Assembly (NCBI GenBank): GCA_900313185.1
Contig: OMQI01000118.1
Location: 1 to 6,908 of the forward strand
Direction: 5' to 3'
Source of the DNA: an uncultured Rhodospirillaceae bacterium
Lineage (GTDB): Bacteria > Pseudomonadota > Alphaproteobacteria > RF32 > CAG-239
DNA length: 6,908 bases
Shown: one piece after another, positions 5,242 to 6,908 of the stretch
How the letters are laid out: every line of letters begins with the position of its first letter
Numbering within the stretch: position 1 is the first letter of the stretch
The notes under the pieces: generated by a model
What the model saw: the letters and a program-made list of their open reading frames with translations, nothing else
What the model was told of the DNA's origin: nothing
Databases searched by the model: none
Translations under genes and position numbers: made by a program

Positions 5242-5910
5242 ATGGAAAAAAAGCCTAATTTTGCCGTTGTGCTTTCCGGTTGCGGACGTGCCGACGGTTC
5301 GGAAATTCACGAATCAGTTTGTGTTTTGCTCTGTTTGGAAAATATGGGGTGTACATATCAATGTTTTGCACCGAATATTAAACAGGCGGCGGTTATCAAT
5401 CATATAAACAATCAACCGATGAATGAAGAACGTAATGTACTGATTGAAGCGGCACGAATTGCTCGGGGAAATATAAAAGATATTAAAGAGTTTAATGCCG
5501 ATGATTTTGACGGCATTATATTTCCGGGTGGTATGGGAGCTGTCACTAATTGGTGCGATTTTGCGCAAAAAGGCACCGAATGTACCGTAAATACCAGTAT
5601 TTATTCGGTAATTCGCCAGTGTTACGATAAAAAACTGGTAATCGGAGCGATGTGCATTGCTCCGGTGTTGATAGCAATGGTTTTAGCCGATAAAAAGGTT
5701 CATTTCACTTTAGGTGCCGGCGGGGTAACCGCTCAAAAATTGGAAAAATTGGGAGCTGTTCACGAAGAAGTAGGAGTAACCTATGTTTGTGTCGATCGTG
5801 AAAATCGTGTCTGCACCACTCCGGCCTATATGCTTGCCACTAATATGATAGATGTTTGTCAGGGAGCGCAAAATATGATAGGTGCCATGTGCCAATTAAT
5901 TAAGGGATAA
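5242..5910 (+). CDS. elbB: ElbB, DJ-1/PfpI-superfamily glyoxalase-like protein
   Basis: This 222-residue protein matches ElbB closely: VVLSGCGRADGSEIHE (residues 9-24), CFAPNIKQAAVINH (41-54), ERNVLIEAARIARG (63-76), IFPGGMGA (93-100), GTECTV (111-116), AMCIAP (136-141) and the near-terminal TTPAYMLA (192-199). Cys138 sits at the nucleophile elbow of the DJ-1/PfpI fold. Family knowledge: the E. coli protein was linked to lycopene yield and annotated as an isoprenoid biosynthesis glyoxalase, but its true substrate is unsettled. Length is normal, with no signal peptide, so it is cytoplasmic. The sequence has 13 cysteines, more than I recall for E. coli ElbB. GGGAG about six bases before the ATG supports the start. 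It has its own promoter, and gltX follows after 78 bases. Confidence 0.95.
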   Translation: MEKKPNFAVVLSGCGRADGSEIHESVCVLLCLENMGCTYQCFAPNIKQAAVINHINNQPMNEERNVLIEAARIARGNIKDIKEFNADDFDGIIFPGGMGAVTNWCDFAQKGTECTVNTSIYSVIRQCYDKKLVIGAMCIAPVLIAMVLADKKVHFTLGAGGVTAQKLEKLGAVHEEVGVTYVCVDRENRVCTTPAYMLATNMIDVCQGAQNMIGAMCQLIKG

Positions 5911-5925
5911 AAACATATAAAACGC

Positions 5926-5953
5926 TTGCAATCCGTAAATTTTGTTTTATGCT
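5926..5953 (+). promoter_or_regulatory. Candidate promoter of gltX
   Basis: TTGCAA (5926-5931), a 16-base spacer and TATGCT (5948-5953) lie between elbB and gltX. Each hexamer matches the consensus at four of six positions, and the predicted start lies about 30 bases before the gltX ATG. No intrinsic terminator is visible after elbB, so co-transcription from the elbB promoter is also possible. Confidence 0.4.
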
Positions 5954-5988
5954 GATGGTAACATAAAATAAATTTAAAGGATGAAAAA

Positions 5989-6908
5989 ATGAAAGTAAGA
6001 ACCAGATTTGCCCCGAGCCCTACCGGATACATGCATATCGGCAACTTGCGCACGGCATTGTATGAATATTTAATCGCCAAATCAGCCGGCGGAGATTTTA
6101 TTTTGCGTATCGAAGATACCGACCAAAAACGCTATGTAGAAGGCGCAACCGATATAATATACAAAACTCTCAAACGTGTGGGAATGAATTGGGATGAAGG
6201 TCCTGATATCGGTGGCAATTACGGTCCTTATATACAATCCGAACGGAAAGGAATTTATGCCGAATATGCACATAAATTGGTGGAATTGGGCGGTGCTCAT
6301 TATTGTTTTTGCGCTCATAAAGAAGAAAACTCCGATGAAGATGAAGAAGGTGTGGAAAATCACAGCAAATTTCACGATCCTTGCAAGCATATTCCTTTGG
6401 AAGAAGCCAAAAGACGCATAGCCGCAGGAGAGCCTTTCGTAGTACGCCAAAACATCAATAAAAAAGGAACTTCCGTTTTTCACGATGTGGTTTACGGCGA
6501 TATAGAGATTGATTATGATGAGCTGGACGAAGGAGTTTTGCTCAAATCGGACGGTTTACCTACTTATAATTTTGCCAATGTTATTGATGACCATTTGATG
6601 GAAATATCACACGTGGTGCGTGGTAACGAATACATATCTTCCACCCCTAAGTATAATTTGATATACGAGGCTTTCGGCTGGACACCACCTGTATACGTTC
6701 ACGTTCCGCCGGTAATGAAAGACGCCCAACATAAACTCAGCAAAAGAAACGGCGATGCTTCGTTCCAAGATTTAGTAGCCAAGGGGTACTTACCGGAAGC
6801 AATTTTGAACTATATTGCATTACTCGGATGGAACCCTGGTGATGAAAGAGAAATATTTTCATTACAAGAACTTGAAAAATGTTTTTCAAGTGAAAGATTA
6901 AATAAATC
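5989..6908 (+). CDS. gltX: Glutamyl-tRNA synthetase (N-terminal 306 codons, cut by window end)
   Basis: This class I aminoacyl-tRNA synthetase charges tRNA-Glu with glutamate in the cytoplasm. The reading frame starts MKVRTRFAPSPTGYMHIGN. The HIGH-type signature is HIGN at residues 16-19, and the KMSKS-type loop is KLSKR at 249-253. RIEDTDQKR (40-48) and SDGLPTYNFANVIDDHLM (187-204) are also typical of the family. A zinc-site pattern of the E. coli type is present as C106-x-C108-x23-C132-x-H134. The stretch between its halves is very acidic (EENSDEDEE). I read no frame break through the window end. The remaining anticodon-binding region lies outside, so bacterial discriminating versus non-discriminating type cannot be judged. 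AAGGA seven bases upstream supports ATG 5989; an earlier ATG at 5981 is out of frame. Confidence 0.96.
   Translation, partial: MKVRTRFAPSPTGYMHIGNLRTALYEYLIAKSAGGDFILRIEDTDQKRYVEGATDIIYKTLKRVGMNWDEGPDIGGNYGPYIQSERKGIYAEYAHKLVELGGAHYCFCAHKEENSDEDEEGVENHSKFHDPCKHIPLEEAKRRIAAGEPFVVRQNINKKGTSVFHDVVYGDIEIDYDELDEGVLLKSDGLPTYNFANVIDDHLMEISHVVRGNEYISSTPKYNLIYEAFGWTPPVYVHVPPVMKDAQHKLSKRNGDASFQDLVAKGYLPEAILNYIALLGWNPGDEREIFSLQELEKCFSSERLNK

Noticed and set aside
6082..6483. Minus-strand 133-codon hydrophobic open frame
   Set aside because: It lies entirely opposite gltX, whose conserved motifs fix the true frame. The Phe/Ile richness comes from reading Glu/Lys/Asn codons backwards.

Overview
The window is an AT-rich, gene-dense stretch of bacterial chromosome. 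An M16 processing peptidase without a signal peptide, RNase HI, ElbB and a bacterial glutamyl-tRNA synthetase with a Cys/His zinc site suggest a proteobacterium. An alphaproteobacterium, perhaps host- or gut-associated, fits the low GC and the M16 protein, but this lineage call is an inference and not firm. There are no insertion sequences, tRNA or rRNA genes, or CRISPR arrays.

The layout is divergent around 5147-5241. Everything to the left is on the minus strand, listed here in transcription order. An apparent three-gene operon comes first: M16 metallopeptidase (3887-5146), a Schlafen/AlbA_2-type putative nucleic-acid-binding protein (2809-3873) and RNase HI rnhA (2335-2808). The genes are separated by 13 and 0 bases. 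Next is a 344-base stretch with no long gene. It holds a good sigma-70-type promoter, a possible 39-residue membrane peptide, a GNRA-capped stem-loop and an unusually long, bulge-free hairpin ending in a U-run. It leads directly to a divergent archaemetzincin-like zinc protease (1226-1990). Last is an unrecognised acidic protein with a proline-rich linker (1-1076, cut by the window edge), which has its own strong promoter.

To the right, on the plus strand, are elbB (5242-5910), a DJ-1/PfpI-superfamily glyoxalase-like protein, and the first 306 codons of gltX (5989 to the window end). The elbB and M16 promoters physically overlap in the divergent gap.

The most interesting part is 1226-2331. 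It combines a peptidase with the archaemetzincin signature plus an insertion and extra cysteines, preceded by a structured RNA whose G-U pairs form only on the minus-strand transcript. The terminator-like hairpin ends only about 50 bases before the protease start. It could therefore end a small independent RNA or act as an attenuator for the protease.
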